A stretch of DNA of 5,446 nucleotides. Source: an uncultured Clostridia bacterium (lineage in GTDB: Bacteria; Bacillota_A; Clostridia; Oscillospirales; Acutalibacteraceae). The notes beneath the pieces were generated by a model. The model made no database searches. It was not told the origin of the DNA and was given only the letters and a program-made list of their open reading frames with translations. The DNA lies in NCBI GenBank assembly GCA_937891215.1, contig CALAEU010000212.1:1-5446 (forward strand), given 5' to 3'. Positions 5,436 to 5,446 of the stretch are shown here, in pieces (position 1 is the stretch's first letter; every line of letters begins with the position of its first letter). The translations under genes were made by a program, and so were the position numbers.

Positions 5436-5446
5436 TTCCTTGTTTT

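Overview
This is an AT-rich window with compact bacterial gene spacing, Shine-Dalgarno sites of the AGGAG/GGGG type and textbook sigma-A promoters. It suggests a low-GC Firmicute. The right-hand part (about 1310 to the end) looks like an uncultured gut-type clostridium, judging by a diderm-free lipoprotein signal, a 390-residue CDF transporter of clostridial style and intergenic hairpin-rich repeats. That taxonomic reading is inference from sequence style only.

Layout: (1) 1-1291, minus strand: the polymerase half of DNA polymerase I (polA). It is cut by the left window edge at its C-terminus and, more strangely, stops being recognisable polA at its N-terminal side around 1297-1312. There it runs into an ATGAATAAT-type repeat, and the 5'-nuclease and 3'-5'-exonuclease regions are absent. 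Its glutamine codons (13 of 13 CAA) differ from the genes to the right (about half CAG), so this junction may be a contig chimera or a real rearrangement. (2) 1358-2467: a self-contained transcription unit. It has a consensus promoter, a perfect 22-bp palindrome lying over the predicted transcription start, two coupled genes for unrecognised membrane proteins (242 and 90 residues), and a strong, probably bidirectional terminator. (3) 2469-2617: a non-coding array in which GTGATG units alternate with small hairpins, then a 15-bp inverted repeat and a mirrored half. (4) 2621-3796, minus strand: a cation diffusion facilitator with an N-D/D-D transport site (suggesting manganese) and what looks like a duplicated cytoplasmic domain. 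(5) 3797-3930: back-to-back promoters serving the transporter and the rightward genes. (6) 3931-5435: a sugar-nucleotidyltransferase-like enzyme followed closely by a small lipoprotein of unknown function, probably one operon.

No rRNA, tRNA, CRISPR array or transposase gene is visible. The most useful points for follow-up are the polA junction, the operator-like palindrome in front of the two-gene membrane module, the modular GTGATG hairpin array, and the tandem C-terminal domains of the CDF transporter.
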